NCBI GenBank assembly: GCA_025463565.1
Contig: JAODAT010000075.1
Coordinates: forward strand, 1 to 64,000
Length of the DNA stretch: 64,000 nt
Origin: Microbacteriaceae bacterium
Lineage (GTDB): Bacteria; Actinomycetota; Actinomycetes; Actinomycetales; Microbacteriaceae
Direction of reading: 5' to 3'
Each line of letters starts with the position of its first letter. The first letter of the stretch is position 1. Shown one piece after another: positions 50,092 through 60,844 of this stretch. The notes beneath the pieces are model-generated. The model was not told the DNA's origin. It searched no databases and saw nothing but the letters and a program-made list of their open reading frames with translations. The position numbers and the translations under genes are program-made.

Positions 50092-50452
50092 GGGATCCTT
50101 CGGTGAGGCCGGGTTCGCCGGGTTCGGCGCCCAGCACATGAGCATGAACATGGAACACGGTCTGGCCGGAACGCTCGCCCGTGTTGAAGATGAGTCGGTA
50201 CTGGCCGCCGGTGCGCTCGTCGGCGAGCTGCTGGCCGACGGCGATGATCTCGGCGAGCAGCGCCGGGTCCGCCGCGGCAATTTCGGAGACGTTGCGATAG
50301 TCCGGCGTCTTCGGCACCACGAGCAGGTGCACGGGGGCTTTGGGCGCAATGTCGGTGAACGCGATGATGCGCTCGTTCTCGAACACAATATCGGCCGGGA
50401 TCTGCCGGTCGACGATCATCGAGAAGACGGACTTCTCTCCTGTGCTTGCCAT
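50078..50452 (-). CDS. HIT-family protein
   Basis: HVHAHVLGA; APVHLLVVPK. Confidence 0.93.
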   Translation of the reverse strand: MASTGEKSVFSMIVDRQIPADIVFENERIIAFTDIAPKAPVHLLVVPKTPDYRNVSEIAAADPALLAEIIAVGQQLADERTGGQYRLIFNTGERSGQTVFHVHAHVLGAEPGEPGLTEGSLGFN

Positions 50453-50477
50453 GCGACTAGCGTAACCGGGGGTTCCG

Positions 50478-51206
50478 TCACCAGCGCCCGAGTTTCGCGC
50501 TCAGCACAGCGAGCGCGGCGGGGCCTGCGGTCGATGTGCGCAGCACGGTGTCGCCCAGCCGGACGAGTTCGGCGCCGCCCGCCTGCAGCCGAGAAAGCTC
50601 CGCCGGTACGATTCCGCCCTCGGGGCCGACGACCAGCACGATGTCGCGATCGTCGGGCTCGAGCGCGCTCAGGGCCAGCTCGGCGGTGGGTTCGAGCACC
50701 AGCATCCGGGTCTCTGCCGCAAGCGTCGCGAGCACCTGGGTCGAGGCGAGATCCGCCACCTCGGGAATCCACGGTCGCACCGACTGCTTGGTCGCCTCGC
50801 GCACGATCGCCGACCAGCGCTCGTGGCCCTTCCGCACTTTGGCACCCTCCCACTTCACGATGGAGCGCTGGGCCGACCACGGGATGACGCCGTCGACTCC
50901 GAGCTCGGTCGCCTGCTGCACGGCGTATTCGTCGCGGTCGCCCTTCGCCAGGGCCTGCGCCAGCCAGATCGCCGGACTCGCCGCCGGGGTCGTCACCACC
51001 TCATCCACCTCGACGACGAACTGGGTCGGCTCGGCGGAGACGATCACCCCCGAGGCGACGAATCCCGACCCGTTGCCGACCGTGATGCGCTCCCCCACGG
51101 CGACCCGGCTCACCGTCACCGCGTGCCGGGCCTCGGGCCCGGATACCGTGATTCGGGCGCCCGGTTCGACCGGAGGCTGGTCCTCGCTCAGGTAGAAGTG
51201 CGCCAT
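50478..51206 (-). CDS. rsmE: 16S rRNA (uracil1498-N3)-methyltransferase
   Basis: VVGPEGGIVPAELSRLQAGGAELVRLGDTVLRTSTAGPAAL. Confidence 0.95.
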   Translation of the reverse strand: MAHFYLSEDQPPVEPGARITVSGPEARHAVTVSRVAVGERITVGNGSGFVASGVIVSAEPTQFVVEVDEVVTTPAASPAIWLAQALAKGDRDEYAVQQATELGVDGVIPWSAQRSIVKWEGAKVRKGHERWSAIVREATKQSVRPWIPEVADLASTQVLATLAAETRMLVLEPTAELALSALEPDDRDIVLVVGPEGGIVPAELSRLQAGGAELVRLGDTVLRTSTAGPAALAVLSAKLGRW

Positions 51207-51223
51207 CCGTCACCGCCCCTTTC

Positions 51224-51315
51224 GGAAATTCAGGACTTTGGTCATGCGAGTTGAGCAAGGTTGCCGACAACGCGGGATGTCCGGTGCGCTGCTTTGACCA
51301 TTGTCCTGAATTTCC
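51224..51315. repeat. IR element #10 (92 bp), mismatched arms
   Basis: Left ...GGACTTTGGTCA, right TGACCATTGTCC...; 56-bp interior. Confidence 0.94.
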
Positions 51316-51350
51316 GAAGGTGCACGGGAGCGAGGGGCGACAGGACGGGG

Positions 51351-52457
51351 TCAGATGTTGAGAAAACGGTCGCGGAGCTTCGCGAACAGTCCCTGCTGGA
51401 AGTGCGTGAGTGCGGGCGGGCTCACCTTGCGGCCGCCCGCGAACTGCTTGATGAGCTCCTGCTCCTTGCCGGTCAGTTTCGTGGGCGTCGCCACCTGGAT
51501 GCCGATCTTCAGGTCTCCGCGACCGCTCCCGCGGAGGTGCGTGATGCCGCGCTCCTTGACCGTGACGACCTCGGCGCTCTGGGTGCCGGGCTTGATGTCG
51601 AACGAGACCTCGCCATCGAGGGTCTTCAGGTTCGCCTTGGTTCCGAGGATGGCATCCGTCATCTGCACCTCGAGTGTCGCGAGCAGGTCATCGCCGTTGC
51701 GGCTGAACTGGTCGTGATGCTTCACCTTGATTTCGAGGTAGAGATCGCCGCTCTGGCCGCCGGCCGGGCCGACCTCGCCCTGGCCGGGAAGCTGGAGACG
51801 CAGTCCGGTCTCGACACCGCCCGGGATGTCGACCGGGACGGTGCGACGGGCGCGCACGCGGCCTTGGCCCTGGCAGGTGGGGCACGGGTTGGGGATGACG
51901 GTGCCGTAGCCACGGCAGGTTCCGCAGGGGCTCGAGGTCATGACATTGCCGAGCAGGCTGCGCACGGTGCGCTGGATCTGGCCGCTGCCGCGGCAGATGT
52001 CGCAGGTGACCGGGGTGGTTCCCGGCGCGCAGCAGTCGCCGTGGCAGGTCTCGCACAGCACGGCTGTGTCGATCTCGATCTCGCGCTTCGTTCCGAAGAC
52101 GATCTCGTCGAGATCCACCTCCACCCGCACCAAGGCATCCTGGCCACGCTCGCGTCGGGAGCGCGGGCCGCGGGTCTGCTGCCCGCCGCCGAAGAAGGTC
52201 TCGAAGATGTCGCTGAAGCCGCCGAAGTTGCCGCCGCCTCCGCCGAACCCGGCCTGCGGCCCGAGGTCGTACTGCTCGCGCTGTTGCGGGTCTGACAGCA
52301 CGTCATAGGCGTGCGTCACCAGCTTGAACCGCTCGGACGCGTCGGCGCCGGGGTTCACGTCGGGATGCAGCTCGCGCGCGAGGCGGCGATACGCCTTCTT
52401 GATCTCGTCCGTGGTCGCGCTGCGATCGACGCCGAGTACTTCGTAATGGTCAGCCAA
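51351..52457 (-). CDS. dnaJ: chaperone DnaJ
   Basis: [31 protein letters not shown]; four CxxCxG-type motifs; TTG start at 52457. Confidence 0.96.
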   Translation of the reverse strand: MADHYEVLGVDRSATTDEIKKAYRRLARELHPDVNPGADASERFKLVTHAYDVLSDPQQREQYDLGPQAGFGGGGGNFGGFSDIFETFFGGGQQTRGPRSRRERGQDALVRVEVDLDEIVFGTKREIEIDTAVLCETCHGDCCAPGTTPVTCDICRGSGQIQRTVRSLLGNVMTSSPCGTCRGYGTVIPNPCPTCQGQGRVRARRTVPVDIPGGVETGLRLQLPGQGEVGPAGGQSGDLYLEIKVKHHDQFSRNGDDLLATLEVQMTDAILGTKANLKTLDGEVSFDIKPGTQSAEVVTVKERGITHLRGSGRGDLKIGIQVATPTKLTGKEQELIKQFAGGRKVSPPALTHFQQGLFAKLRDRFLNI

Positions 52458-52473
52458 GTGTGAGGTTCCTAAA

Positions 52474-53496
52474 TCAGTCCTCGCCGAGAAGGCGGGAGAG
52501 GTAGCGGGCGACGGCGCGAACCGCCGCGATGTTGTTCGAATAGTCCATGCGCGTGGGGCCGATGACGCCGAGTTTCGACACCTCACCGCCACTCGCCGAA
52601 TAGCCGGTCGCGAGCACCGAGGTCTCCCCCAGCCCGAACGACGCGTTCTCCTTGCCGATGCTCACCGAGAAGCCGTTCTGCTCAGGCTCCATCTCGCCGA
52701 ACAGTCGGAGAAGCGTGACCTGCTCCTCGATCGCTTCGAGCACCGGATAGATGCTGCCGGTGAAGTCGTCTTCCGTGCGCACCAGGTTGGCTGTGCCGGC
52801 CATCACCAGTCGTTCCTGCCGGTTCGCCAGCACCTGGTCCATCAGCGCGGCCGCAACCTGTTCGACCACTTTTCGCTGATGCTGGGCGAACTGCTGCGGC
52901 AGCGCGCCGAGCTTCTCTGCGGCCTCGGCCAGCCCGAGGCCTCCGAGCGCCGCATTGAGGCTGGTACGTAACTGCCTGAGGAACTCCTCATCGACGACCG
53001 CGTTCACGTCGATGAGCCGCTGCTCGACGCGACCGGTGTCGGTGATCAGCACCGTCATCATGCGCGTGGCGCTGAGGCTCACGAGTTCGATGTGCCGGAT
53101 GCGGGATCGGCTGAGCGAGGGATATTGCACGAGAGCGACCTGGTGGGTCAGCTGGGAAAGCAGGCGAACGGTTCGGCTGAGCACCTCGTCGAGGTCGGTG
53201 GATGAGCCGAGAAAGGTCTCGATGGCGGTGCGCTGGGCGGGGCTCAACGGCCGCAGGTCGGCGAGCTGGTTGACGAAGACCCGGTAGCCCTTGTCGGTGG
53301 GGATGCGACCCGACGAGGTGTGCGGGGCCGCGATCAGCTCCTCCTCTTCGAGGAGCGCCATGTCGTTGCGGATGGTCGCCGCCGACACGCCGAACGAGTG
53401 TCGATCGACGATCGACTTCGAGCCAACGGGCTCGCGGGAGGCGACGTAATCCTGCACGATGACCCGCAACACCTCGAGACTCCGCTCCGAGACCAC
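52474..53496 (-). CDS. hrcA: heat-inducible transcription repressor HrcA
   Basis: SRKSI-type start: [46 protein letters not shown]. Confidence 0.96.
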   Translation of the reverse strand: MVSERSLEVLRVIVQDYVASREPVGSKSIVDRHSFGVSAATIRNDMALLEEEELIAAPHTSSGRIPTDKGYRVFVNQLADLRPLSPAQRTAIETFLGSSTDLDEVLSRTVRLLSQLTHQVALVQYPSLSRSRIRHIELVSLSATRMMTVLITDTGRVEQRLIDVNAVVDEEFLRQLRTSLNAALGGLGLAEAAEKLGALPQQFAQHQRKVVEQVAAALMDQVLANRQERLVMAGTANLVRTEDDFTGSIYPVLEAIEEQVTLLRLFGEMEPEQNGFSVSIGKENASFGLGETSVLATGYSASGGEVSKLGVIGPTRMDYSNNIAAVRAVARYLSRLLGED

Positions 53497-53518
53497 CGCT
53501 CACCGCCCTTCCACAGCC

Positions 53519-53545
53519 TTAGCACTCGACACACTCGACTGCTAA
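53519..53545. promoter_or_regulatory. CIRCE operator
   Basis: TTAGCACTC-N9-GACTGCTAA vs consensus TTAGCACTC-N9-GAGTGCTAA; upstream of hrcA-dnaJ. Confidence 0.88.
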
Positions 53546-53711
53546 TTGTATCGCGAGATGGGACGACTCACCCATTGCACGCGGGGCAAATAAGGCGCTA
53601 CCTTATGGCTGTGCTTGCGCAGTGCCACCACATCGGGGGCCAGCACCGGCGCAGGCCCAAACTCTTTCCTGCTCCCCAGGACAGACCCGTTCACCTGAAA
53701 GGCATCGCACA

Positions 53712-54086
53712 ATGACCGAACCCACTCCCGCACCTGCAGCAGCCGCTCCGTTCACCGAGGCCGAGGACAAGCAGTACTCGATGCTGGCGACGTTCCTCAA
53801 CATCATCCTTCTCATCCCGGGGCTCGTCTTCTACATCGCCTTCCGCACTCGTGGCCCGAAGATCGGCGAGCAGAGCAAGGAGAACCTGAACTGGACGATC
53901 AACATCACGGCGCTCTACATCATCTGCTTCATCCTTGAGCTCATCCCGTTCATCGGCCTCCTGTTCCTGCTGCTCACCTTCGCGCTGGGCATCATCAACC
54001 TGATCTTCTCGATCCTCGGCGGCGTCAAGCTCAGCAACACGGGCGAGACCTACCGCTACCCGGTCAACATCCGCTGGATCAAGTAG
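53712..54086 (+). CDS. DUF4870-like small membrane protein
   Basis: EDKQYSMLATFLNIILLIPGLVFYIAFRTRGPKIGEQSKENLNWTINI. Confidence 0.85.
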   Translation: MTEPTPAPAAAAPFTEAEDKQYSMLATFLNIILLIPGLVFYIAFRTRGPKIGEQSKENLNWTINITALYIICFILELIPFIGLLFLLLTFALGIINLIFSILGGVKLSNTGETYRYPVNIRWIK

Positions 54087-54100
54087 TCGCTTTCTTCACC

Positions 54101-54138
54101 GCACGAGGCCCCGGAACCCAGGTTCCGGGGCCTCGTGC
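54101..54138 (+). terminator. strong 18-bp hairpin
   Basis: GCACGAGGCCCCGGAACC-CA-GGTTCCGGGGCCTCGTGC, followed by CGTTTA. Confidence 0.85.
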
Positions 54139-54152
54139 CGTTTAATGGAGCC

Positions 54153-54494
54153 ATGACAGACAACGCCATAACAGACAACGACAGCCGCCTCTGGGCGACG
54201 CTCATCCATCTCGGCGGCATCTTCTTCCACCTGGTTCCGGCGCTCATCGGCTTCGTCGTCCTCGGCGAACGTGGGGCCTTCATCCGCAATGAGACGCGCT
54301 CGGCCCTCAACTTCCAGCTGACGCTCCTGATCGGCTACGTCGTCGGCTTCTTCACCGTCTGGATCCTGGTCGGCTTCGTCGTGCTCTTCGTCGCGGTTGT
54401 GTTCAACATCGTCTTCAGCATCCTCGCCGCGATCTCGGCGTACCGCGGCGAGCACTGGGACTACCCGGTCTCGATCGCCTTCATCAAGGCCTAG
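54153..54494 (+). CDS. DUF4870-domain protein
   Basis: DSRLWATLIHLGGIFFHLVPALIGFVVLGERGAFIRNETRSALNFQLT. Confidence 0.88.
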   Translation: MTDNAITDNDSRLWATLIHLGGIFFHLVPALIGFVVLGERGAFIRNETRSALNFQLTLLIGYVVGFFTVWILVGFVVLFVAVVFNIVFSILAAISAYRGEHWDYPVSIAFIKA

Positions 54495-55711
54495 TCGCCC
54501 AATAGGCGCCGCACCACGAGGTCGGCAAGAAGTCGTCCCCGCAGGGTGAGGGTCACTGTGCCGTGGAGTGCTTCGGCCGGTTCCACCAGTCCCTCGGCAA
54601 TCAGTCCGGCGACGGCGGTGCGCCCCGCCGGCTCGAGCTCGGACACCGCGAGCCCCTCCCGGATGCGCGAGCGCAGCAGCACTCGCTCCACCCGGCGCGT
54701 CTCGTCGTCCAGGGTCTCGCGGCCGGCGGCCGGGGACTGCCCGGCCAGAATGCGCTCGGCGTAGGCCGCCGGGTGCTTCACGTTCCACCAGCGCACACCG
54801 CCGATGTGGCTGTGGGCACCCGGCCCGATGCCCCACCAGTCGTGACCCTGCCAGTACGCGAGGTTGTGGCGAGAGGCGTGTTCCTCGGACCGTGACCAAT
54901 TGCTCACCTCGTACCAGTCGAATCCCTCGTCGCCGAGGCGGGCATCCGCCAGTTCGTACATGTCGGCCTGCAGGTCGTCGTCCGGTTGCGCGATCTCGCC
55001 CCGCCTGATCTGTCGCGCCAGCTTTGTGCCGTTCTCGACGATGAGCGCGTATGCGGAGATATGGTCCGGCTGCTGCGCGAGCGCCATGTCGACGGATGTC
55101 GCCCAGTCGTCCAGCGACTCCCCCGGCGTCCCGTAGATGAGGTCAAGGCTCACCTGCAGGCCGGCATCCCGCGCCCACTCGACCACCAACGGGATTCGCG
55201 CGGGGTCGTGGGTGCGCTCCAGGGTTGCGAGCACGTGCGGCACAGCGGACTGCATGCCGAACGAGACCCGGGTGAAGCCGGCATCCGCGAGCCGGCGAAG
55301 ATACGCGGCGTCCACCGAGTCCGGGTTCGCCTCGGTTGTCACCTCGGCGCCAGGCGCGAGCCCCCACGCGGCGCGAACGGCGGCGAGCATGTCCGCCAGG
55401 TCGGACGACGGAAGCATCGTGGGCGTGCCGCCGCCGAAGAACACCGTCGAGACCTCGCGCTGCGGCAGATCGCCGAGCACGCGAGTGGCAAACGCCACCT
55501 CGGTGATGGCCTGGCCTGAGTAGTCGGAGCGCGAGACCCCGCGCAGCTCCTCCGCCGTGTATGTGTTGAAGTCGCAATACCCGCATCGAACCCGGCAGAA
55601 CGGCACGTGCAGGTAGACGCCGAAGTTGCGCGTCTCCGCGCCAACGGCGACGGATGCCGGCAATGCCCCGTCGAGCGGTGCCGGGTCGGCGATCGGCAGG
55701 GCGCTGGGCAT
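54491..55711 (-). CDS. hemW: radical SAM HemW (coproporphyrinogen III oxidase-like)
   Basis: VYLHVPFCRVRCGYCDFNTYT; VFFGGGTPTMLPSSDLADML. Confidence 0.94.
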   Translation of the reverse strand: MPSALPIADPAPLDGALPASVAVGAETRNFGVYLHVPFCRVRCGYCDFNTYTAEELRGVSRSDYSGQAITEVAFATRVLGDLPQREVSTVFFGGGTPTMLPSSDLADMLAAVRAAWGLAPGAEVTTEANPDSVDAAYLRRLADAGFTRVSFGMQSAVPHVLATLERTHDPARIPLVVEWARDAGLQVSLDLIYGTPGESLDDWATSVDMALAQQPDHISAYALIVENGTKLARQIRRGEIAQPDDDLQADMYELADARLGDEGFDWYEVSNWSRSEEHASRHNLAYWQGHDWWGIGPGAHSHIGGVRWWNVKHPAAYAERILAGQSPAAGRETLDDETRRVERVLLRSRIREGLAVSELEPAGRTAVAGLIAEGLVEPAEALHGTVTLTLRGRLLADLVVRRLLGD

Positions 55712-55729
55712 CCCGCAATTCTCCCAGTG

Positions 55730-56386
55730 TTAGGAGAGCTGCCCGGACAGTGTGGCGAAATAGCGGCGGGTGTAGAAGGCCTGCGACACCCGCAGCACCG
55801 GGTAGACGACCCACCAGAACCGGCTGGCCGGGCGCGAGAATGCCCGGATCTCGAGCCAGACCGAGCCGTCCTCCGTGCGGTCGACGACGAACGACTCCTC
55901 GCCGTCCTCCGGATGCCCGCGCAGCGTGCCGTAGGCGAATCCCTTGCGGTTCGGCTCGTCGATGACGTAGACCACTCGCGCCGGCGCCTTCACCCGGAAC
56001 GGCCCAAACGGAACGCCGAGCAGCGCGGTGTCACCCGGCGCCACGAAGGCCACGCCATCGGGACCGAAGGTGTGCTCCCCGTCGGTGTCGATCGACGAGG
56101 GGGTGATCGGCTCCCCCGTCTCGTCGAAAGAGACCGGCATATAGGTGAGCTCGCTCACCTCGGTCGGCGATTCCGTGAGTTCCACCTTGAAACCGGCGCG
56201 GCGCTGGATGCCCCAGGTGAGGATCTCCGTGCAGGCGTAGCGCCAGCGAGCGTCGCCGTGCCCGATACGGGTGCGCTCGGAGAACGGACGGTACCCGGCG
56301 GGCGGGTACGTCATGAGGTCTGGGGCCTGGGTGGCGCCGACGGCGCCGTAGCTGACCGGGCGCTCCCAGAGGGCGAGAGCGGACAT
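55730..56386 (-). CDS. DUF1990-family protein
   Basis: GYRPFSERTRIGHGDARWRYACTEILTWGIQRRAGF; AYGTLRGHPEDGEESF. Confidence 0.85.
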   Translation of the reverse strand: MSALALWERPVSYGAVGATQAPDLMTYPPAGYRPFSERTRIGHGDARWRYACTEILTWGIQRRAGFKVELTESPTEVSELTYMPVSFDETGEPITPSSIDTDGEHTFGPDGVAFVAPGDTALLGVPFGPFRVKAPARVVYVIDEPNRKGFAYGTLRGHPEDGEESFVVDRTEDGSVWLEIRAFSRPASRFWWVVYPVLRVSQAFYTRRYFATLSGQLS

Positions 56387-56443
56387 GTCGCCATTTTACG
56401 GCGATGTCCTCACTTATGCCGACCGGGAGCTACCGGTTGACAG

Positions 56444-58219
56444 CTAGACCCCCAAAAGCTGCTTCGCGTCGAGGGCGAACAGGTCGTCCGATCCCGCGGT
56501 CGCTGCGCCGAACAGGCCGCCGGCCTGCGGCAGCAACTGCTCGGCGAAGAAGCGGGCGAGCACGAGCTGCTGCTCCGCCTGCGAGGCGTCGTCCAGGGTC
56601 GCAGCGACGACAGCCGACTTGGCGAGAAGCCAGCCGCCGACGATGAGCCCCCACATGCGCTGGTACGGCGACGAGCCGGACAGGATCGCGTTCGGGTCTT
56701 TCTGGCCGGTGCGCAGCATCCACTCGGTCGTCTTCTGCAGAATGTCGAACTGGGTTCCGAGCTCCGCGCGCATGCTCGCGAAGCCGTCGCCGGCGGCGTC
56801 GAGCTGAGGCAGGATCTCGCGCATCTGGTCGATGAACTCCAGGAACGAGGCGCCGCTGCGAACACCGAGCTTGCGGCCGACGAGGTCCGCCGCCTGGATG
56901 CCGTTCGTGCCCTCGTAGATGGGGGTGATGCGCACGTCGCGGTAGTGCTGCGCGGCGCCGGTCTCCTCGATGAAGCCCATGCCGCCGAAGCACTGCAGCG
57001 CGAGCGACGAGACCTCGACGCCCATGTCGGTGCCGAACGCCTTGCAGATCGGGGTGAGCAGGCCGACGATCTCGGATGCCCGGGTGCGGCGTGCGTCGTC
57101 CGTGTCGTGGGTCGAGTGGTCGATTTGCACGGCGTTGAACAGCATCATGCGGCGCATCGCTGCGAGGTAGGCCTTCTGCGTGAGCAGCAGGCGGCGAACG
57201 TCGGGGAAGTCGATGATCGGTGAGTCCTCGGTCGCGCCGATCGCGCGCCCCTGCTTGCGCTCCTGCGCGTATGCGAGGGCACCCTGATAGGCGCGCTCCC
57301 CGATCGACAGTCCCTGGAGACCGACCGACAGCCGGGCGCTGTTCATCATGACGAACATGATGCGCATGCCGAGGTTCTCTTCACCGATGAGGTAGCCGGT
57401 CGCGTTGTCGTACTCGAGAACGCACGTCGGCGACGCGTGGATGCCGAGCTTGTGCTCGAGCGACAGCAGGTTGACGCCGTTTTTCTCGCCCGGGGTGCCG
57501 TCCTCCTTGAGGTGGTACTTCGGCACGATGAAGCACGAGATGCCGCGGGTGCCGGCGGGAGCGCCGGGCGTGCGCGCGAGCACCAGGTGCACGATCTGCT
57601 CGGCCATGTCGTGCTCGCCGTATGTAATGAAGATCTTCTGGCCGCTGATGGCGAAACTGCCGTCGCCGTTCGGGACGGCCTTCGTGACCAGGGCGCCGAC
57701 ATCCGACCCCGCCTGCGGCTCGGTGAGGTTCATGGTGCCGGTCCATTTGCCGGAGATCATGTTCGGCAGGTAGGTGTTCTTCTGCTCGTCGCTGCCATAG
57801 TGCAGCAGCGCGTCGATCGCGCCCTGGGTGAGCAGCGGGCACAGGGCGAATGCCATGTTGGAAGTGCCCATGATCTCCTGGATGGCGAGACCGACCGACC
57901 ACGGGAAGCCGCCGCCGTCGTACTCTTCCGGGAACGGCACCGAGCCCCACCCGGCGTCGACGTACTTCGCGTACGCCTCCTTGAAGCCGGTCGGCGTCAC
58001 GACGGAGCCATCGGGCTGGCGAACCGAGCCTTCGACATCTCCGGCACGGTTGGTGGGTGCGACCGTCTCGACCATGAAGTCCGCGCACTCCTCGAGGAGC
58101 CCTTTGACGGTGTCGAGGTCGGCGTGCTCGTAACCGGGCAGCGCGGCGACCTCCTGATAACCGACCACATGCTCGAGAACGAAGCCGAGATCGGACAGGG
58201 GTGGACGATATTCGCTCAT
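56444..58219 (-). CDS. acyl-CoA dehydrogenase (FadE-type)
   Basis: GTMNLTEPQAGSDVGALVTKA; LALQCFGGMGFIEETGAAQHYRDVRITPIYEGTNGIQAADLVGRK. Confidence 0.95.
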   Translation of the reverse strand: MSEYRPPLSDLGFVLEHVVGYQEVAALPGYEHADLDTVKGLLEECADFMVETVAPTNRAGDVEGSVRQPDGSVVTPTGFKEAYAKYVDAGWGSVPFPEEYDGGGFPWSVGLAIQEIMGTSNMAFALCPLLTQGAIDALLHYGSDEQKNTYLPNMISGKWTGTMNLTEPQAGSDVGALVTKAVPNGDGSFAISGQKIFITYGEHDMAEQIVHLVLARTPGAPAGTRGISCFIVPKYHLKEDGTPGEKNGVNLLSLEHKLGIHASPTCVLEYDNATGYLIGEENLGMRIMFVMMNSARLSVGLQGLSIGERAYQGALAYAQERKQGRAIGATEDSPIIDFPDVRRLLLTQKAYLAAMRRMMLFNAVQIDHSTHDTDDARRTRASEIVGLLTPICKAFGTDMGVEVSSLALQCFGGMGFIEETGAAQHYRDVRITPIYEGTNGIQAADLVGRKLGVRSGASFLEFIDQMREILPQLDAAGDGFASMRAELGTQFDILQKTTEWMLRTGQKDPNAILSGSSPYQRMWGLIVGGWLLAKSAVVAATLDDASQAEQQLVLARFFAEQLLPQAGGLFGAATAGSDDLFALDAKQLLGV

Positions 58220-58338
58220 GAATCGAAGCGTAGTCGGGCTCGCGCAACGGTTCTAACCGGTTGACGTGTGCCACAACGCAACGCCTGCGAACGCTATTGG
58301 CATTGTGCCAATTGGCTAGAGCGTGCACCTGCTACTTC

Positions 58339-58430
58339 GGAAATTCAGGACTTTGGTCGAGTCCCGAAAGCCGGATGCCCGGCTTCCCGGGTCGCCTGGA
58401 AATCGCGAGTGACCAAAGTCCTGAATTTCC
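58339..58430. repeat. IR element #11 (92 bp)
   Basis: Perfect arms extended by TC/GA, 56-bp interior. Confidence 0.95.
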
Positions 58431-58491
58431 GAATGCGGCGGCGCGAAGTCGTCGGTTCGGAACAACTGACTCACTCCATCGGGCGCTTCGG

Positions 58492-58824
58492 CTACTCCCA
58501 GCGCGTGACGGGAAGCCCATCACCGTCGTGCGCGGAGCCGGCCAGGATGATGATCCAGTCGATGAGCGGCCAGATTCCCGCAGTGGCCCAGCCGAGGAGC
58601 AGTTTCGCAACGCCCATCCCGATGTTGCCGAGATAGAAACGGTCAACGCCGAGACCCCCGAGGAAGAATCCGAGAATGGATGCGACGGTACGGCTCTTCG
58701 GCGAGACCGCTCCCGCGTAGCGCACCAGCGGCCGCGACTCGACGTAGCTCGTGCCATCCCACCAGTGCTCGAGTGCGGGATTGCTTGGATCGGTGTACCA
58801 GCCGGGAGGCGCGGTGTTCGTCAT
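58492..58824 (-). CDS. TM2-domain protein with N-terminal DUF2510-like motif
   Basis: PPGWYTDPSNPALEHWWDGTSY; FFLGGLGVDRFYLGNIGMGVAKLLLGWATAGIWPLIDWIIIL. Confidence 0.92.
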   Translation of the reverse strand: MTNTAPPGWYTDPSNPALEHWWDGTSYVESRPLVRYAGAVSPKSRTVASILGFFLGGLGVDRFYLGNIGMGVAKLLLGWATAGIWPLIDWIIILAGSAHDGDGLPVTRWE

Positions 58825-58858
58825 CTCGCCATGCTACGGCGTGGGCACCTATCAGCCA

Positions 58859-58915
58859 CGAGAGTCGCCAAATTGTCCGTGCCACATACCTCTAGGGGCC
58901 ATTTGGCAACTCTCG
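58859..58915. repeat. 15-bp inverted repeat (family 3), 27-nt loop
   Basis: CGAGAGTCGCCAAAT ... ATTTGGCAACTCTCG (one mismatch) between lepA and the TM2 gene. Confidence 0.85.
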
Positions 58916-58942
58916 CGACCTGGTGGCCGAAAGAGCCTAGGG

Positions 58943-60823
58943 CTACTTCTTTTCCTTCTTCACCTCGGTGTCGCCCGACAGCGCGGCGATGAACGCCTCT
59001 TGCGGGACCTCGACGCGACCCACCATCTTCATGCGCTTCTTGCCCTCTTTCTGCTTCTCGAGCAGTTTGCGCTTGCGGGTGATGTCACCGCCGTAACACT
59101 TGGCGAGCACGTCTTTGCGCATCGCGCTGATCGACTCGCGCGCGATGATGCGAGCACCGATCGCCGCCTGGATCGGCACCTCGAACTGCTGGCGCGGGAT
59201 GAGTTTCTTGAGGCGCTCCGTCATCAGAAGCCCGTACGCGTACGCCTTCTCGCGGTGCACGATGGCGGAGAACGCGTCGACCGCTTCGCCCTGCAACAGG
59301 ATGTCGACCTTCACGAGGTCGGCCTCCTGGTCGCCGGACGGTTCGTAGTCGAGAGACGCATAGCCGGCGGTCTTGCTCTTCAGCTGGTCGAAGAAGTCGA
59401 ACACGATCTCGCCGAGCGGCATCGTGTAACGGATCTCAACCCGGTCTTCGCCGAAGTACTCCATGCCCAGCAGCGTGCCCCGGCGTCCCTGGCAGAGCTC
59501 CATGATCGTGCCCACGTAGTCCTTGGGCGCGAGGATCGCGGCCTTCACCATCGGCTCGGTGACCGTAGCGATCTTGGTGCCGGACGGGAACTCGCTCGGG
59601 TTGGTGACCGTGTACTGCTTCTTGTCCTCTGTCGTGACCTCGTAAGTCACTGAGGGGGCGGTCGCGATCAGGTCGAGACCGAACTCGCGCTCCAGGCGCT
59701 CGGTGATGATCTCGAGGTGCAGCAGGCCGAGGAATCCGCAGCGGAAACCGAAGCCGAGAGCGACCGAGGTCTCCGGCTCGTAGTTGAGGGAAGCATCCGA
59801 CAGTTTCAGCTTGTCGAGCGCCTCGCGCAGGATTGGGTAGTCGCTGCCGTCGATCGGGTACAGCCCCGAGAACACCATCGGCTTCGGGTCGGTGTATCCG
59901 GGCAGCGCCTTGGTCGACGGTTTCTGCGCGTTGGTGACCGTGTCGCCCACCTTCGACTGGCGAACGTCTTTCACGCCGGTGATCAGGTAGCCAACCTCGC
60001 CTACGCCCAGGCCCTTGGTGGGGGTCGGCTCCGGTGAGCTCACGCCGATCTCGAGCAGTTCGTGGATGGCGCGGGTCGACATCATCTGCACCCGCTCACG
60101 CGGCGAGAGCGAGCCGTCGATCATGCGCACATAGGTGATGACGCCGCGGTACGAGTCGTAGACGGAGTCGAAGATCATCGCTCGCGCGGGAGCCTTCGGG
60201 TCGCCCTGCGGCGCGGGAATCAGCCGCACGACCTCGTCGAGCAGCTCCTCGACGCCCATTCCCGTCTTGCCCGAGACGCGAAGAACGTCTTCCGGCTTGC
60301 CGCCGATGAGACCGGCCAGCTCCTTCGCGTACTTCTCCGGGTCGGCGGCCGGCAGGTCGATCTTGTTGAGCACCGGGATGATGGTGAGGTCGTTGTCGAG
60401 CGCCAGGTACAGGTTCGCGAGCGTCTGCGCCTCGATGCCCTGGGCGGCGTCCACCAGGAGGATCGCGCCCTCGCAGGCGGCGAGCGAGCGCGACACCTCG
60501 TAGGTGAAGTCGACGTGCCCGGGGGTGTCGATCATGTTCAGCGCGTAGGTCTGGCTTGCGCCTGAAGAATCGGAGAAGGCCCACGGCATCCGCACGGCCT
60601 GGCTCTTGATGGTGATGCCGCGCTCGCGCTCGATGTCCATGCGGTCGAGGTACTGGGCGCGCATGTCGCGGTCGCTGACCACGCCGGTGATGCCCAGCAT
60701 GCGATCGGCGAGGGTCGACTTGCCATGGTCGATGTGCGCGATGATGCAGAAGTTGCGGATGAAGGCGGGGTCGGTGGATGCCGGCTGGAGGGCCTTGGAT
60801 GCGCGCGGGGACATTTGACACAT
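58943..60823 (-). CDS. lepA: elongation factor 4
   Basis: [57 protein letters not shown]. Confidence 0.97.
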   Translation of the reverse strand: MCQMSPRASKALQPASTDPAFIRNFCIIAHIDHGKSTLADRMLGITGVVSDRDMRAQYLDRMDIERERGITIKSQAVRMPWAFSDSSGASQTYALNMIDTPGHVDFTYEVSRSLAACEGAILLVDAAQGIEAQTLANLYLALDNDLTIIPVLNKIDLPAADPEKYAKELAGLIGGKPEDVLRVSGKTGMGVEELLDEVVRLIPAPQGDPKAPARAMIFDSVYDSYRGVITYVRMIDGSLSPRERVQMMSTRAIHELLEIGVSSPEPTPTKGLGVGEVGYLITGVKDVRQSKVGDTVTNAQKPSTKALPGYTDPKPMVFSGLYPIDGSDYPILREALDKLKLSDASLNYEPETSVALGFGFRCGFLGLLHLEIITERLEREFGLDLIATAPSVTYEVTTEDKKQYTVTNPSEFPSGTKIATVTEPMVKAAILAPKDYVGTIMELCQGRRGTLLGMEYFGEDRVEIRYTMPLGEIVFDFFDQLKSKTAGYASLDYEPSGDQEADLVKVDILLQGEAVDAFSAIVHREKAYAYGLLMTERLKKLIPRQQFEVPIQAAIGARIIARESISAMRKDVLAKCYGGDITRKRKLLEKQKEGKKRMKMVGRVEVPQEAFIAALSGDTEVKKEKK

Positions 60824-60844
60824 TGTCCCATGAGGGAAGCCCGG

